This document shows positions 53,039 to 62,108 of a stretch of 64,000 bases of DNA, one piece after another (the first letter of the stretch is position 1; each line of letters opens with the position of its first letter). This DNA comes from Nocardia terrae. Lineage in GTDB: Bacteria > Actinomycetota > Actinomycetes > Mycobacteriales > Mycobacteriaceae. A model generated the notes under the pieces. The model was given only the letters and a program-made list of their open reading frames with translations, had not been told where the DNA came from and ran no database searches. Both the position numbers and the translations under genes were made by a program. The stretch covers positions 62,001 to 126,000 of the forward strand of contig NZ_WRPP01000004.1 in assembly GCF_009760405.1 (NCBI RefSeq), written 5' to 3'.

Positions 53039-53136
53039 ATTCGCAATCCGACTGCTGACCGACACTCGGTGTGTACACCCGCAATAATGCGAAGGATCGG
53101 CGGCACTGCGAAGTGTGCGAACTACCATCGACAGAC

Positions 53137-54087
53137 GTGCCCACCGACCCCCCCACAGCAACGCCCGACCGGGCCGCAGGAAAACCCGGGAACGGCCGCT
53201 TCGCGCCCAGCCCCTCGGGCGACCTGCACCTGGGGAATCTGCGCACCGGGCTGCTGGCTTGGCTGTTCGCCCGCTCCACCGGGCGCGGATTCCTGATGCG
53301 CGTCGAGGATCTGGACCGGGTGCGGCCGGGCGCGGCCGAACGGCAACTGGCGGACCTCGCGGCCATCGGATTGGACTGGGACCCGCCGGTGGTGTGGCAG
53401 TCCGAGCGACTGCTCCTCTACCGGGCGGCCATCGAACGCCTGATCGCGGCGGAACTGACGTATGAATGCTTCTGCACCCGAAAGGAAATCCAGCAGGCGG
53501 TCACCGCACCGCACGGACCGATGGGCGCGTATCCCGGAACCTGCCGGAATCTGACCGACCTGCAGAAACGGCAGCGCCGCGCCGAGGGCCGCCCCGCCGC
53601 ACTCCGATTGCGCGCGGGCGTCACCGAATTCACCGTCACCGACCGACTGCTCGGTGAATACCGCGGCGCGGTCGACGATCTGGTGCTGCGCCGCGGCGAC
53701 GGGACTCCCGCCTACAACCTCGCGGTCGTCGTCGACGACGCCGACCAGGGCATCGACCAGGTGGTCCGGGGCGACGACCTGCTGCCCTCCACCCCGCGCC
53801 AGGCCTATCTGGCGACCCTGCTCGAACTGCCCGTGCCCGAATACGCCCACGTGCCACTGGTACTGAACCCGGCCGGGCAGCGCCTCGCGAAACGCGACGG
53901 CGCGGTCACCCTGCGGGATCGGATGGCCCTCGGCGAGTCCCCGCAGCGTGTGCTGGGCCTGCTCGCGGAATCATTGGGCTACACCGACGCAACCACGCCA
54001 TCCGGGCTTCTGAAACAATTCCGCCCGGAAACCCTGCCGCGCGAGCCGTGGAGACTCGACCCGAACGGGTTGTTGCAACCGAGCTGA
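53137..54087 (+). CDS. gluQ: Glutamyl-queuosine tRNA(Asp) synthetase
   Basis: 316 residues from GTG 53137; the frame to 53071 adds an unlikely leader. It is a glutamyl-tRNA synthetase catalytic core without the anticodon domain, the size of GluQRS. HIGH-like PSPSGDLHLGNLRTG near 30, the KMSKS equivalent LAKRDGAVTL near 255, and a zinc region with Cys in YECFCTRKE and YPGTCR. GluQRS attaches glutamate to the queuosine base of tRNA-Asp, so it needs Q in the cell. A Q-precursor transporter and tgt lie 1.6-2.4 kb downstream, which supports a working queuosine pathway. Confidence 0.9.
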   Translation: MPTDPPTATPDRAAGKPGNGRFAPSPSGDLHLGNLRTGLLAWLFARSTGRGFLMRVEDLDRVRPGAAERQLADLAAIGLDWDPPVVWQSERLLLYRAAIERLIAAELTYECFCTRKEIQQAVTAPHGPMGAYPGTCRNLTDLQKRQRRAEGRPAALRLRAGVTEFTVTDRLLGEYRGAVDDLVLRRGDGTPAYNLAVVVDDADQGIDQVVRGDDLLPSTPRQAYLATLLELPVPEYAHVPLVLNPAGQRLAKRDGAVTLRDRMALGESPQRVLGLLAESLGYTDATTPSGLLKQFRPETLPREPWRLDPNGLLQPS

Positions 54088-54146
54088 TATCCGTAACGTA
54101 CGCACTCGACCAGATCCCGAACGAATTCGACGAGGACGGCGAAACA

Positions 54147-54968
54147 ATGACGAGCGGTGGGTACGACCCCAACCAATATCCGCAGGGTGGCCAGCCGTAT
54201 GGGCAGCAGCCGTACGGCCAGCAGCCCCAGCAGCCGTACGGGCAGCAGCCCTACGGCCAGCAGTCCGATCCCTACGGTCAGCAACAGCCGCAGCAGCCTT
54301 ACGGTCAGCAGCCTTACGGTCAGCAGCCCTACGGTCAGCAGTCCGACCCTTACGGTCAGCAGCAGCCGCAGTACGGTCAGCAGCCCTCGTACGGTCAGCA
54401 GTCCGATCCTTATGGCCAGCAGCCCTCGTTCGGGCAGTCCGACGCCTACGGTCAGCAGCAGCCCTACGGTCAGCAGCCCTACCAGCAGTACCCGGGCGGC
54501 CAGCCCGGTTACGGCGCACCGGGTTTCGGCGGCACGCAGCCGGGTGACCTGTGGACCCGCTTCGGCGCGCGTGTCATCGACTGGCTCATCGCCGGTATCC
54601 CGGCCGGTATCGTCGTCGGGATCCTCGAGGTCGCCATGGGTGGCGGAACCGTCGCCTCCATCATCGGCATGGCCCTCATCTACCTGGTCATCACCGCGTA
54701 CTTCGTGCTGATGGAGACCCAGATGGGTGGCCAGACCCTCGGCAAGAAGCTGCTCGGCCTGCGGGTGATGGGACCGGGCGGTGCGCCGCTCACCATCGAG
54801 ACGTCGCTGAAGCGCAATATCTTCGTCGCGGCCAACATCGTCTACTGCCTGGGCAACCTGCTCAGCCTCGGCCTGATGATCTACATCGCGGTCACCATCG
54901 AGCAGGACCCGAACAAGCAGGGCTGGCACGACAAGTTCGCGGGCGGCACCCAGGTGCTGAAGGGCTGA
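54147..54968 (+). CDS. RDD-family membrane protein with QPYGQQ repeat tail
   Basis: 273 residues from ATG 54147 (GAGGAC upstream). The first 125 residues are nearly all QPYGQQ-like repeats. The RDD domain begins at about 131 (DLWTRFGARVIDWLIAG), with three helices and the conserved GQTLGKKLLGLRVM before the last pair. Function of RDD proteins is mostly unknown; some are Na+/H+ exchangers or sorting factors. It overlaps no neighbour, and its terminator is shared with the DUF4190 gene. Confidence 0.88.
   Translation: MTSGGYDPNQYPQGGQPYGQQPYGQQPQQPYGQQPYGQQSDPYGQQQPQQPYGQQPYGQQPYGQQSDPYGQQQPQYGQQPSYGQQSDPYGQQPSFGQSDAYGQQQPYGQQPYQQYPGGQPGYGAPGFGGTQPGDLWTRFGARVIDWLIAGIPAGIVVGILEVAMGGGTVASIIGMALIYLVITAYFVLMETQMGGQTLGKKLLGLRVMGPGGAPLTIETSLKRNIFVAANIVYCLGNLLSLGLMIYIAVTIEQDPNKQGWHDKFAGGTQVLKG
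54189..54500 (+). repeat. In-frame tandem repeats, QPYGQQ codons
   Basis: Units of 18 and related lengths built on TACGGTCAGCAG and TACGGCCAGCAG repeat about 15 times. Identical codons in adjacent units point to recent slippage or unequal crossing over, so the tail length probably varies between strains. Confidence 0.8.
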
Positions 54969-54985
54969 CGCCCTCCGCTGTACAG

Positions 54986-55022
54986 AAATGGGGACGCATC
55001 CTTTCCGGATGCGTCCCCATTT
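54986..55022. terminator. Bidirectional terminator, RDD/DUF4190
   Basis: 16-bp perfect stem 54986-55001 with 55007-55022, loop TTTCC, between two convergent stops. Confidence 0.88.
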
Positions 55023-55042
55023 CTCTTGCTATCCAGCGCTTT

Positions 55043-55597
55043 TCAGTTGTACGGCGCGGACATGCCGAAAGCGAGGAGCGCCAGCAGCAGACCGAGGCCG
55101 ATGACGGTGCCGACCGCGCCCACCCAGATGCCGGCCAGCGCCTGACCGCGACCGCCCTGCGGGTTGCTCTTGATCTGATTCAGCGCCACGATGCCCATCA
55201 CCAGGCCGGCGATCGAGACGACCGGGACGAAGACGCAGATGAACAGGCTGGGCAGGCCGATGATCGACACCACCATGGAGGCGATGGCCAGCGAGTTGTT
55301 CTGCTGGACCGGCAGCGAGTAACCGTAGGGCTGGTAGCCCGGATAGCCGTAGCCCTGCGGCTGTTGGGCGGGCGCGGGATAGCCCGGAGCCGGATTCGCC
55401 TGCGGCGGCGGGTAATTCGGGTATACCGGCTGTGGCGGCGGGGTCATCGGCTGCTGCTGGTACTGCGGGGCGGAGCTGTATCCGGCCGGCGGTTGCGGGG
55501 GCGTCGGCTGCTGCGGTGCCGCGGGCGGGGTCTCGGGCGAGACGCCCTCACCGCCGTACTGCTTCCACCACTCGTCGGAATCGCCGGGATTCGTCAT
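55043..55597 (-). CDS. DUF4190 membrane protein with Pro-rich tail
   Basis: 184 residues. Residues 1-100 are Pro/Gln/Tyr-rich (QYQQQPMTPPPQPVYP). The DUF4190 domain from about 103 has two helices (SLAIASMVVSIIGLPSLFICVFVPVVSIAGLVMGIVAL; IWVGAVGTVIGLGLLLALLAF) joined by the polar loop NQIKSNPQGGRGQALAG. Function unknown. It is divergent from the queuosine-precursor transporter, with about 60 bases between starts. Confidence 0.85.
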   Translation of the reverse strand: MTNPGDSDEWWKQYGGEGVSPETPPAAPQQPTPPQPPAGYSSAPQYQQQPMTPPPQPVYPNYPPPQANPAPGYPAPAQQPQGYGYPGYQPYGYSLPVQQNNSLAIASMVVSIIGLPSLFICVFVPVVSIAGLVMGIVALNQIKSNPQGGRGQALAGIWVGAVGTVIGLGLLLALLAFGMSAPYN

Positions 55598-55658
55598 TCG
55601 CTCAGCCTAGGTCACCCACCTGCCGGTGCGTATCGCTCCAGGCAGGGATACTTTCCGC

Positions 55659-56429
55659 GTGAGTGAATCGAAAATGGTCGATACCGACCGATCTGGACAC
55701 CCCACGTCGGAGCACGCGGCTTTCGCGGACGCGGCGGGGGGATATTTCACACCGGTGGCCGTCGCCTTCACGGCCGTACTGCTGATCTCCAATGTCTGCG
55801 TCGCCAAGGGCGTGCAGTTCTTCTCCGGGTCCCATATCTCCTTCGGGCCCATCACCGTGCTGCCGCTGACCATGGACGGCGCGTTCTTCCTGTTCCCGCT
55901 CGCCTACGTCATCGGCGACATCCTCAGCGAGGTCTACGGTTTCCGTGCGACCCGCCGCATCGTCTACTACGGGTTCGGCGCGCTGCTGCTGATGATCATT
56001 TGCTTCCAGATCGTCATCAAGCTGCCCACCGGCGACCTCGATCAGAACGGCTCGGCCTTCGGCGATGTCCTCGGCCATACGCCGCAGCTGGCCTTCGCCG
56101 GAATCGCCGGGTACTTCGTCGGCCAGTTCCTGAACTCGATCACCCTGGTGCTCATCAAGGAGAAGACCAAGGAGAAGCACCTGTGGGCCCGACTACTCGG
56201 CTCCACCGTGGCCGGCGAGGTCGGCGACACCTTCGTGTTCTGCTCCATAGCCGCCACCGCCATCGGCATCCACAGCTGGGGTGACTACTTCAACTACACG
56301 ATCGTGGGCTTCGTCTGGAAGACCCTGGTCGAGATGTGCGTGCTGCCGATCAGCTACCGCTGCATCGCCTTCCTGAAGAAGCGTGAGCCCTCGTACCGCC
56401 CGCGCGAGCGCTCGGCCATCTACGAATAG
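55659..56429 (+). CDS. Queuosine precursor transporter, YhhQ/VUT family
   Basis: 256 residues from GTG 55659 (AGGGA upstream; ATG 55674 is an alternative). Six or so helices with the family marks VLLISNVCVAKGVQFF, FPLAYVIGDILSEVYGFRATRRIVYYGF, FVGQFLNSITLVLIKEKTKEKHLWARLLGSTVAGEVGDTFVFCSIA. YhhQ-type proteins take up preQ0, preQ1 or queuine. It is convergent with tgt, 20 bases apart. No de novo queuosine genes (queC, queD, queE, queF, queA, queG) are in the window, so uptake of queuine or a precursor is the likely source. Confidence 0.92.
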   Translation: MSESKMVDTDRSGHPTSEHAAFADAAGGYFTPVAVAFTAVLLISNVCVAKGVQFFSGSHISFGPITVLPLTMDGAFFLFPLAYVIGDILSEVYGFRATRRIVYYGFGALLLMIICFQIVIKLPTGDLDQNGSAFGDVLGHTPQLAFAGIAGYFVGQFLNSITLVLIKEKTKEKHLWARLLGSTVAGEVGDTFVFCSIAATAIGIHSWGDYFNYTIVGFVWKTLVEMCVLPISYRCIAFLKKREPSYRPRERSAIYE

Positions 56430-56449
56430 GGGTTTCGGCGCGGTCGCGT

Positions 56450-57709
56450 CTAATTCCCTTGCAGTCCAGGGGCTTTGATGCGACCGCGCCAACGGCCGAG
56501 GAAATCGGTCTTGTAATCGTCGAAATAGCCGCCGTCCAGGCTTTCCCGCACCCGGTCCACCAGCCGAACCGTGAACCGCTCGTTGTGGATGGTGCACAGC
56601 GTCGCCGCGAGAATCTCTTTCGCCTTGAACAGGTGATGGATATAGGCGCGGGTGTAATTGGCGCAGGTATAGCAGTCGCAGGTCTCGTCGATGGGCGTGA
56701 AGTCCCGCTTGAACCGCGCCGTATTGATATTGAAGCGGCCCTCGTCGGTGTAGAGCGCCGCATTGCGGGCCACGCGTGAGGGATTCACGCAGTCGAAGGT
56801 GTCCGCGCCGTTCTCCACGGCGGTGAAAATATCCTCGGGCTCGCTGATGCCGAGCAGATGGCGCGGCTTGTTCTCGGGCAGTTCGTCGCAGCACCAGCCG
56901 ACGATGGTGCCGAGATTGTGCTTCTCCAGCGCACCGCCGATGCCGTATCCGTCGAATCCGGTTCCGGCCTCGCCGCGCAGCGCCTCCAGATCGCGACATG
57001 CCTTGCGGCGCAGGTCCTCGTACTGCGCGCCCTGGATGACGCCGAACAGCGCCTGATACGGCCGATGCGAGCGCGCCGCGGTGAGCCGCTCGTGCTCGTC
57101 GAGGCAGCGCTTGGCCCACCGACGCGTGCGCTCCAGCGATTCCTCCTGGTAGCCACGGGTATTCATGAGCGTGGTGAGCTCGTCGAAGGCCATCATGACG
57201 TCCGCGCCCAGCTGATGCTGGATGCCCATGGACACCTCGGGAGTGAAGCGGTGCTTCGAACCGTCCAGGTGCGAGCGAAAGGTGACGCCGTCGTCGTCGA
57301 CGTGGGCGAGGCGCTCCTTGCCCTTGGCGATCACGTCGTCGCTCTGCACGCCGACCGACTCCATGGCCAGCACCTTCTTGAACCCGACGCCCAGCGACAT
57401 GACCTGGAAGCCGCCCGAGTCGGTGAAGGTCGGGCCCTTCCAGTTCATGAACGCGGCCACGCCCCCGGCCTCGTCGACGATGTCGGGACCGGGCTGCAGG
57501 TACAGGTGGTAGGCATTCGCGAGCAGCGCCTGTGAACCGAGTTCCTTCATGGTCTCCGGCAGTACGGCCTTGACCGTCGCCTTCGTGCCGACCGGTGTGA
57601 AGGCGGGCGTGGCGATGTCGCCGTGCGGCGTACTGATCACGCCCGTCCTGCCGTGCCGCCCTTCCAGACGGGTACCGACCTTGAACGAGAACTCGGAGGC
57701 AGCAGACAC
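56450..57709 (-). CDS. tgt: Queuine/preQ1 tRNA-ribosyltransferase
   Basis: 419 residues from GTG 57709 (GAGAGG nine bases upstream); ATG 57718 adds three residues but has no room for a ribosome binding site. Catalytic Asp in TDSGGFQVMS and the nucleophile Asp in TFDCVNPSRVARNA. The zinc site C-x-C-x2-C ... H is CDCYTCANYTRAYIHHLF. It exchanges G34 of GUN-anticodon tRNAs for preQ1 or queuine. TGT position 1 specificity between preQ1 and queuine cannot be read by eye with certainty; a transporter next door and missing synthesis genes favour salvage. Confidence 0.94.
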   Translation of the reverse strand: MSAASEFSFKVGTRLEGRHGRTGVISTPHGDIATPAFTPVGTKATVKAVLPETMKELGSQALLANAYHLYLQPGPDIVDEAGGVAAFMNWKGPTFTDSGGFQVMSLGVGFKKVLAMESVGVQSDDVIAKGKERLAHVDDDGVTFRSHLDGSKHRFTPEVSMGIQHQLGADVMMAFDELTTLMNTRGYQEESLERTRRWAKRCLDEHERLTAARSHRPYQALFGVIQGAQYEDLRRKACRDLEALRGEAGTGFDGYGIGGALEKHNLGTIVGWCCDELPENKPRHLLGISEPEDIFTAVENGADTFDCVNPSRVARNAALYTDEGRFNINTARFKRDFTPIDETCDCYTCANYTRAYIHHLFKAKEILAATLCTIHNERFTVRLVDRVRESLDGGYFDDYKTDFLGRWRGRIKAPGLQGN

Positions 57710-57740
57710 GAAGCCCATCCTCTCACTTCGTGAAAAGTGG

Positions 57741-57770
57741 CCTGGCCCGCACCTCTGGGTGCGGGCCAGG
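57741..57770 (-). terminator. Terminator of the ABC exporter operon
   Basis: 13-bp perfect stem 57741-57753 with 57758-57770, loop TCTG, 11 bases past the stop of the ABC gene. Confidence 0.85.
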
Positions 57771-57780
57771 GCGGGCCGGA

Positions 57781-59745
57781 CTACTTGGTCAGCGCGACCG
57801 CGTCCGGTTCCGGATCGTCCACATTGTTGCCCTCGCCATCGGTGATGGCGGCGGCGAACTGCGCGTTGTAGAGCCGGTAGTACGCACCCCGGGCCTGCAG
57901 CAGCTGCTCGTGCGTGCCCTGCTCGACGATCTTGCCCTTCTCCATCACCACGATGGTGTCGGCGTCGCGGATCGTCGAAAGCCGGTGCGCGATCACGAAA
58001 CTCGTGCGATCCCGGCGCAGCGCCGCCATGGCGTGCTGCACCAGCAGCTCGGTGCGGGTGTCGACCGAGCTGGTGGCCTCGTCCAGGATCAGGATCGAGG
58101 GCTTGGCCAGGAACGCGCGCGCGATCGTGATGAGCTGCTTCTCGCCGGCGCTGACGCCGGAGCCCTCCTCGTCGATCACCGTGTCGTAGCCCAGCGGCAG
58201 CGCGTGCACGAACCGGTCCACGTACGCCGCCCGGGCGGCCGTGAGGATCTCCTCCTCGGAGGCGTTCGGATTGCCGTAGGCGATGTTCTCGCGGATGGTG
58301 CCGCCGAACAGCCAGGTGTCCTGCAGCACCATGCCCATGCGCGAACGCAGGCGGTCGCGGGAGATGCCGGTGATGTCGACGCCGTCGATGGTGATCGCGC
58401 CCGAATCCACCTCGTAGAACCGCATGAGCAGGTTGACCAGCGTGGTCTTGCCCGCGCCGGTCGGCCCGACGATGGCCACCACGTGTCCGGGTTCGGCCAC
58501 CAGCGAGAGGTTCTCGATGATCGGCGTCTCCGGCTCGTAGCGGAAGGACACGTCCTCGAACGCGACCCGGCCGCGATCCACCGGCCGCGAATCCTCCGGA
58601 TCCGGATCCGCCGACTGCTCCTCGGCGTCGAGGATCTCGAAGATGCGCTCGGCCGAGGCCACACCCGACTGCAGCAGGTTCATCATCGAACCGATCTGGG
58701 TGAGCGGCTGGGTGAATCCGCGCGAGTACTGGATGAACGCCTGCACCTCACCCAGCGACAGCTGACCCGACGCCACCCGCAGGCCGCCGACCACGGCGAT
58801 CAGCACGTAGTTCAGGTTCCCGAGGAACATGATCGCGGGCATGATCAGGCCGGAGATGAACTGCGACTTGAACGAGGCGTTGTAGAGCTTCTCGTTGGTG
58901 GCGTCGAACTCCTCGCCCACCTCGCGCACGCGGCCGAAGGCCGAGACCACCTCGTGGCCGGTGAAGGCCTCCTCGACCTGCGCGTTGACCTGGCCGGTGT
59001 ACTTCCACTGGTCCACGAAGTGCGGCTTGGAGCGCTTGGCGATCTGCGCGGTCACGATGATCGCCAACGGCACGGTGAGCAGGGCGATCAGGGCCAGGAC
59101 CCAGGAGATCCAGAACATCATGATCAGGATGCCGATCACCGACAGCACGTTGATGAGCAGCTGCGACATGGTCTGCTGCAGCGTCTGCGCCATATTGTCG
59201 ACGTCATTGGTGACGCGGGAGAGCACATCGCCGCGCGGCATGGAGTCGAAGTAGCGCAGCGGCAGCCGGTGCAGCTTCTCCTCGATCTGCGCGCGCAGCC
59301 GCTTCACGGTCCGGTTGATCACGATGATCAGCAGCTGCGCCTCCAGCCACTGGAACACCGCCGCCCCGATGTAGAGCGCCAGCACCCCGGCCAGCACATG
59401 GCCGACCGCGGTGAAATCGATTCCCGTACCGGGAATCACGTTCATGCTCGCCAGCATGTCGGCGAAGGTGTTGTTGCCGTTCGCGCGCAGCCCCGCGACC
59501 AGTTCGTCCTTGCTGTGCCCCGCGGGCAGCGACTTGCCGACCACACCGTCGAAGATGAGGTTGGTGGCCTTGCCGAGGATCTGCGGGCCCAGGGTGTTCA
59601 GCACCACCGAGCCCACGGCCAGCACGAAGACGATCGCGAGATAGAAGCGATCGGGTGCGAGCATGCGCAACAGGCGCTTCAGCGACGGGCCGAAGGACTT
59701 CGCCTTCGCGTCCGGCGCACCGGGATTGACGCCGCCGGGCCTCAT
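57781..59745 (-). CDS. ABC exporter half-transporter, canonical Walker B partner
   Basis: 654 residues: six membrane helices (about 30-370), then an ATPase domain with Walker A GPTGAGKTT, a non-canonical signature GVSAGEKQL in place of LSGGQ, and Walker B ILILDEATSSVD with the catalytic Glu. Heterodimeric exporters have one active and one degenerate ATP site. This partner gives the good Walker B; the poor signature belongs to the degenerate site. Its mate overlaps by 4 bases upstream. The pair resembles Rv1273c-Rv1272c of M. tuberculosis, for which lipid or drug transport has been proposed. Substrate unknown. Confidence 0.9.
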   Translation of the reverse strand: MRPGGVNPGAPDAKAKSFGPSLKRLLRMLAPDRFYLAIVFVLAVGSVVLNTLGPQILGKATNLIFDGVVGKSLPAGHSKDELVAGLRANGNNTFADMLASMNVIPGTGIDFTAVGHVLAGVLALYIGAAVFQWLEAQLLIIVINRTVKRLRAQIEEKLHRLPLRYFDSMPRGDVLSRVTNDVDNMAQTLQQTMSQLLINVLSVIGILIMMFWISWVLALIALLTVPLAIIVTAQIAKRSKPHFVDQWKYTGQVNAQVEEAFTGHEVVSAFGRVREVGEEFDATNEKLYNASFKSQFISGLIMPAIMFLGNLNYVLIAVVGGLRVASGQLSLGEVQAFIQYSRGFTQPLTQIGSMMNLLQSGVASAERIFEILDAEEQSADPDPEDSRPVDRGRVAFEDVSFRYEPETPIIENLSLVAEPGHVVAIVGPTGAGKTTLVNLLMRFYEVDSGAITIDGVDITGISRDRLRSRMGMVLQDTWLFGGTIRENIAYGNPNASEEEILTAARAAYVDRFVHALPLGYDTVIDEEGSGVSAGEKQLITIARAFLAKPSILILDEATSSVDTRTELLVQHAMAALRRDRTSFVIAHRLSTIRDADTIVVMEKGKIVEQGTHEQLLQARGAYYRLYNAQFAAAITDGEGNNVDDPEPDAVALTK

Positions 59746-61475
59746 CGCACCTCCTCCGCGCTGAACTGCGACTCCACGATCTCGCGGTATTCCGAACAGT
59801 CCCTCAGCAATTGGTCGTGGGTGCCGATGCCGGCCATCGCGCCGTCCTCCAGCACCACGATCTGGTCCGCGTCGCGAATGGTCGAGATCCGTTGCGCCAC
59901 AATGATGACCGACGCGTTCGAGGTCTCCGGCTTCAGAGCGTCGCGCACCCGCACGTCGGTGGCCACGTCGAGGGCGGAGAAGCAGTCGTCGAACAGGTAG
60001 ATGCGCGGCTTGCGCACCAGCGCGCGGGCGATGGCCAGGCGCTGACGCTGACCACCCGAGACGGTCGTACCGCCCTGTGCCACAGGCGTTTCCAGGCCCT
60101 GCGGCATCTCGCGCACGAAGTCGGCGGCCTGCGCGATCTCGAGCGCGTGCCAGAGCTCCTCGTCGGTGGCGTCGGGCTTGCCGTAGCGCAGATTGGAGGC
60201 GACGGTGCCGGAGAACAGGTACGCCTTCTGCGGCACCAGGCCGATTTCCGAACGCAACGTCTCCAATTGGAGGTGGCGCACATCGGTGCCGCCCACGTAG
60301 ACCGCGCCGTCGGTGACGTCGATGAGCCGCGGAATCAGATTGACCAGCGTGGTCTTGCCCGAACCCGTCGCACCCACGATGGCGGTGGTGGTGCCCGGCG
60401 CGGTCTGGAACCGGATGGCCCGCAGCACCGGCTTCTCCGCGCCCGGGAACTTGAACTCCGCGAACTGCAGGTCCACCGTGCCCGGGTCGCCCTTGAACGG
60501 CTGCGGCAGTCGCGGTTCGGCCACCGAGGACTCGGTGTCGAGCACCCCGCCGATGCGCTCGGCGGAGACCGCGGCGCGCGGGGCCATCATGGCCAGGAAG
60601 GAGGCCATCATGACCGCCATCAGGATCTGCATGATGTAGGCGAGCATCGCGGTCAGCGTGCCGATCTGCATCTCACCGTTGTCGATGCTGTGGCCGCCGA
60701 ACCAGATGACGCCGACCGTGGTCACATTGGAGATCAACATGACCACGGGGAACATGAGCGCCATGTACCGGCCGACATACAGCGACTGGTTGGTCAGCTC
60801 GGTATTGGCGACCCCGAAGCGCCAGGTCTCCTGCCGCTCCCGCACGAATGCGCGCACCACGCGGATGCCCGTGATCTGTTCGCGCAGTACGCGGTTCACC
60901 GCGTCGATGCGCTCCTGCATGCGCCGGAACCCCGGCACCATGCGGCTGATGATGAAGGCCATGGACAGGCCCAGCGCCGGCACCGCGATCAACAGCAGCC
61001 ACGACAGCTGCACGCTCTCCTTCAACGCCATGAAGATGCCGCCGACGCACATGATCGGGGCCATGACCAGGATGGTGGCGCTCATGACCACGAGCAGCTG
61101 CACCTGCCCGACGTCATTGGTATTGCGCGTGATGAGCGACGGCGCACCGAACACGCCGACCTCGCGCGCGGAGAAGGTGCCGACCCGGTGCAGCAGGGCC
61201 GCGCGCATATCGCGCCCCGCGCCCATCGCGGCCTGCGAGCCCAGGTAGACCGAGAGCGCCTGGGCGACGATCTGGATGGCGGTCACCAGCAGCATCCAGC
61301 CGCCGGTGGACCAGATATAGCCGATATCGCCCTTGGTGACGCCGTTGTCGATGATGTCGGCGTTCAACGTGGGCAGATACAGCATGGCGATGACCGAGAT
61401 CAGCTGGAGCACGACGACCCCCGCCAACTGCTTGCGGTAGGGCCACAGGAAGGTGCGTAGGAGTCGGATCAACAT
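59742..61475 (-). CDS. ABC exporter half-transporter, degenerate Walker B partner
   Basis: 577 residues: six helices starting LLRTFLWPYRKQLAGVVVLQL, then Walker A GATGSGKTT, canonical signature VSGGQRQRL, and Walker B IYLFDDCFSALD, where Asp replaces the catalytic Glu. Combined with the other subunit this gives one consensus ATP site (Glu from the partner, SGGQ from this chain) and one degenerate site (Asp here, SAGEK there). First gene of the pair; ATGA overlap with the second. Confidence 0.9.
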   Translation of the reverse strand: MLIRLLRTFLWPYRKQLAGVVVLQLISVIAMLYLPTLNADIIDNGVTKGDIGYIWSTGGWMLLVTAIQIVAQALSVYLGSQAAMGAGRDMRAALLHRVGTFSAREVGVFGAPSLITRNTNDVGQVQLLVVMSATILVMAPIMCVGGIFMALKESVQLSWLLLIAVPALGLSMAFIISRMVPGFRRMQERIDAVNRVLREQITGIRVVRAFVRERQETWRFGVANTELTNQSLYVGRYMALMFPVVMLISNVTTVGVIWFGGHSIDNGEMQIGTLTAMLAYIMQILMAVMMASFLAMMAPRAAVSAERIGGVLDTESSVAEPRLPQPFKGDPGTVDLQFAEFKFPGAEKPVLRAIRFQTAPGTTTAIVGATGSGKTTLVNLIPRLIDVTDGAVYVGGTDVRHLQLETLRSEIGLVPQKAYLFSGTVASNLRYGKPDATDEELWHALEIAQAADFVREMPQGLETPVAQGGTTVSGGQRQRLAIARALVRKPRIYLFDDCFSALDVATDVRVRDALKPETSNASVIIVAQRISTIRDADQIVVLEDGAMAGIGTHDQLLRDCSEYREIVESQFSAEEVR

Positions 61476-61530
61476 GATGGTGGCAGGCTACCGCCGAAAC
61501 CGAACCGCCGCCGCGACGTTTTCCGGTCTG

Positions 61531-62070
61531 TCAGATGTCAGGCTGATCCAGATCACGCCACTCCACCGCGATCGGACCGCGCTCCGGGGTGGGGGCCGGG
61601 GTGGCCTCGGGACGGGGGCGGCGGGTCCAGGCGTCGGGGTCGCGGAGCAGTTCGTCCAGGAACGAGGGCAGCAGGTCGTGGGCGATGTCGGCGATGGTGA
61701 CCCGCTCCAGGATCGAGCGGATGTTCACACGCAATCCGATCCACACCCGCTGCAGCGATTCGGCGGCGCCCGGGTAGGTCACGTCCTCGGGCCGCTGTCC
61801 GCGCACCGAGGCCAGCGGACCCTCCACCGCGCGGATCACATCCGCGACGCTGATCTCCGCCGCCGGGCGGGCCAGCCGGTAGCCGCCGTCGGGTCCGCGG
61901 CGGCTGGTGACCAGTCCGCCCTTGCGCAGATCCGCGACCACCGATTCCAGCACCTTGGGCGGGATGTCCTGGGCGGCCACGATGGCGTCGGCCTTCACCG
62001 AATCCGGTTGCGCCTTCGCGATTTCCACGAGCGTGCGCACCGCGTAATCGACCTTCGCGGTGATGTGCAC
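61531..62070 (-). CDS. Rrf2-family regulator without cysteines
   Basis: 179 residues. Rrf2 winged helix: MHITAKVDYAVRTLVEIAKA, IPPKVLESVVADLRKGGLVTSRRGPDGGYRLARPA. The chain contains no Cys at all, so it cannot hold the Fe-S cluster of IscR, NsrR or RirA through Cys. It should sense something else or act as a plain repressor. The Pro-rich tail is extra. It resembles Rv1287 in this respect as far as I recall. It lies 55 bases before the ABC exporter genes on the same strand and may control them. Confidence 0.85.
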   Translation of the reverse strand: MHITAKVDYAVRTLVEIAKAQPDSVKADAIVAAQDIPPKVLESVVADLRKGGLVTSRRGPDGGYRLARPAAEISVADVIRAVEGPLASVRGQRPEDVTYPGAAESLQRVWIGLRVNIRSILERVTIADIAHDLLPSFLDELLRDPDAWTRRPRPEATPAPTPERGPIAVEWRDLDQPDI

Positions 62071-62108
62071 GGGAGCTCCTGATCAAGATCGGTGGTAAGA
62101 GAAAAACC

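Noticed and set aside
54189..54500. CRISPR-like repeat array
   Set aside because: Units are in frame, code for QPYGQQ-type repeats and have no spacers.
57730..60000. Plus-strand frame of about 756 codons opposite the ABC exporter
   Set aside because: Antisense shadow rich in Arg, Asp, His and Gln; the minus strand encodes intact ABC motifs.
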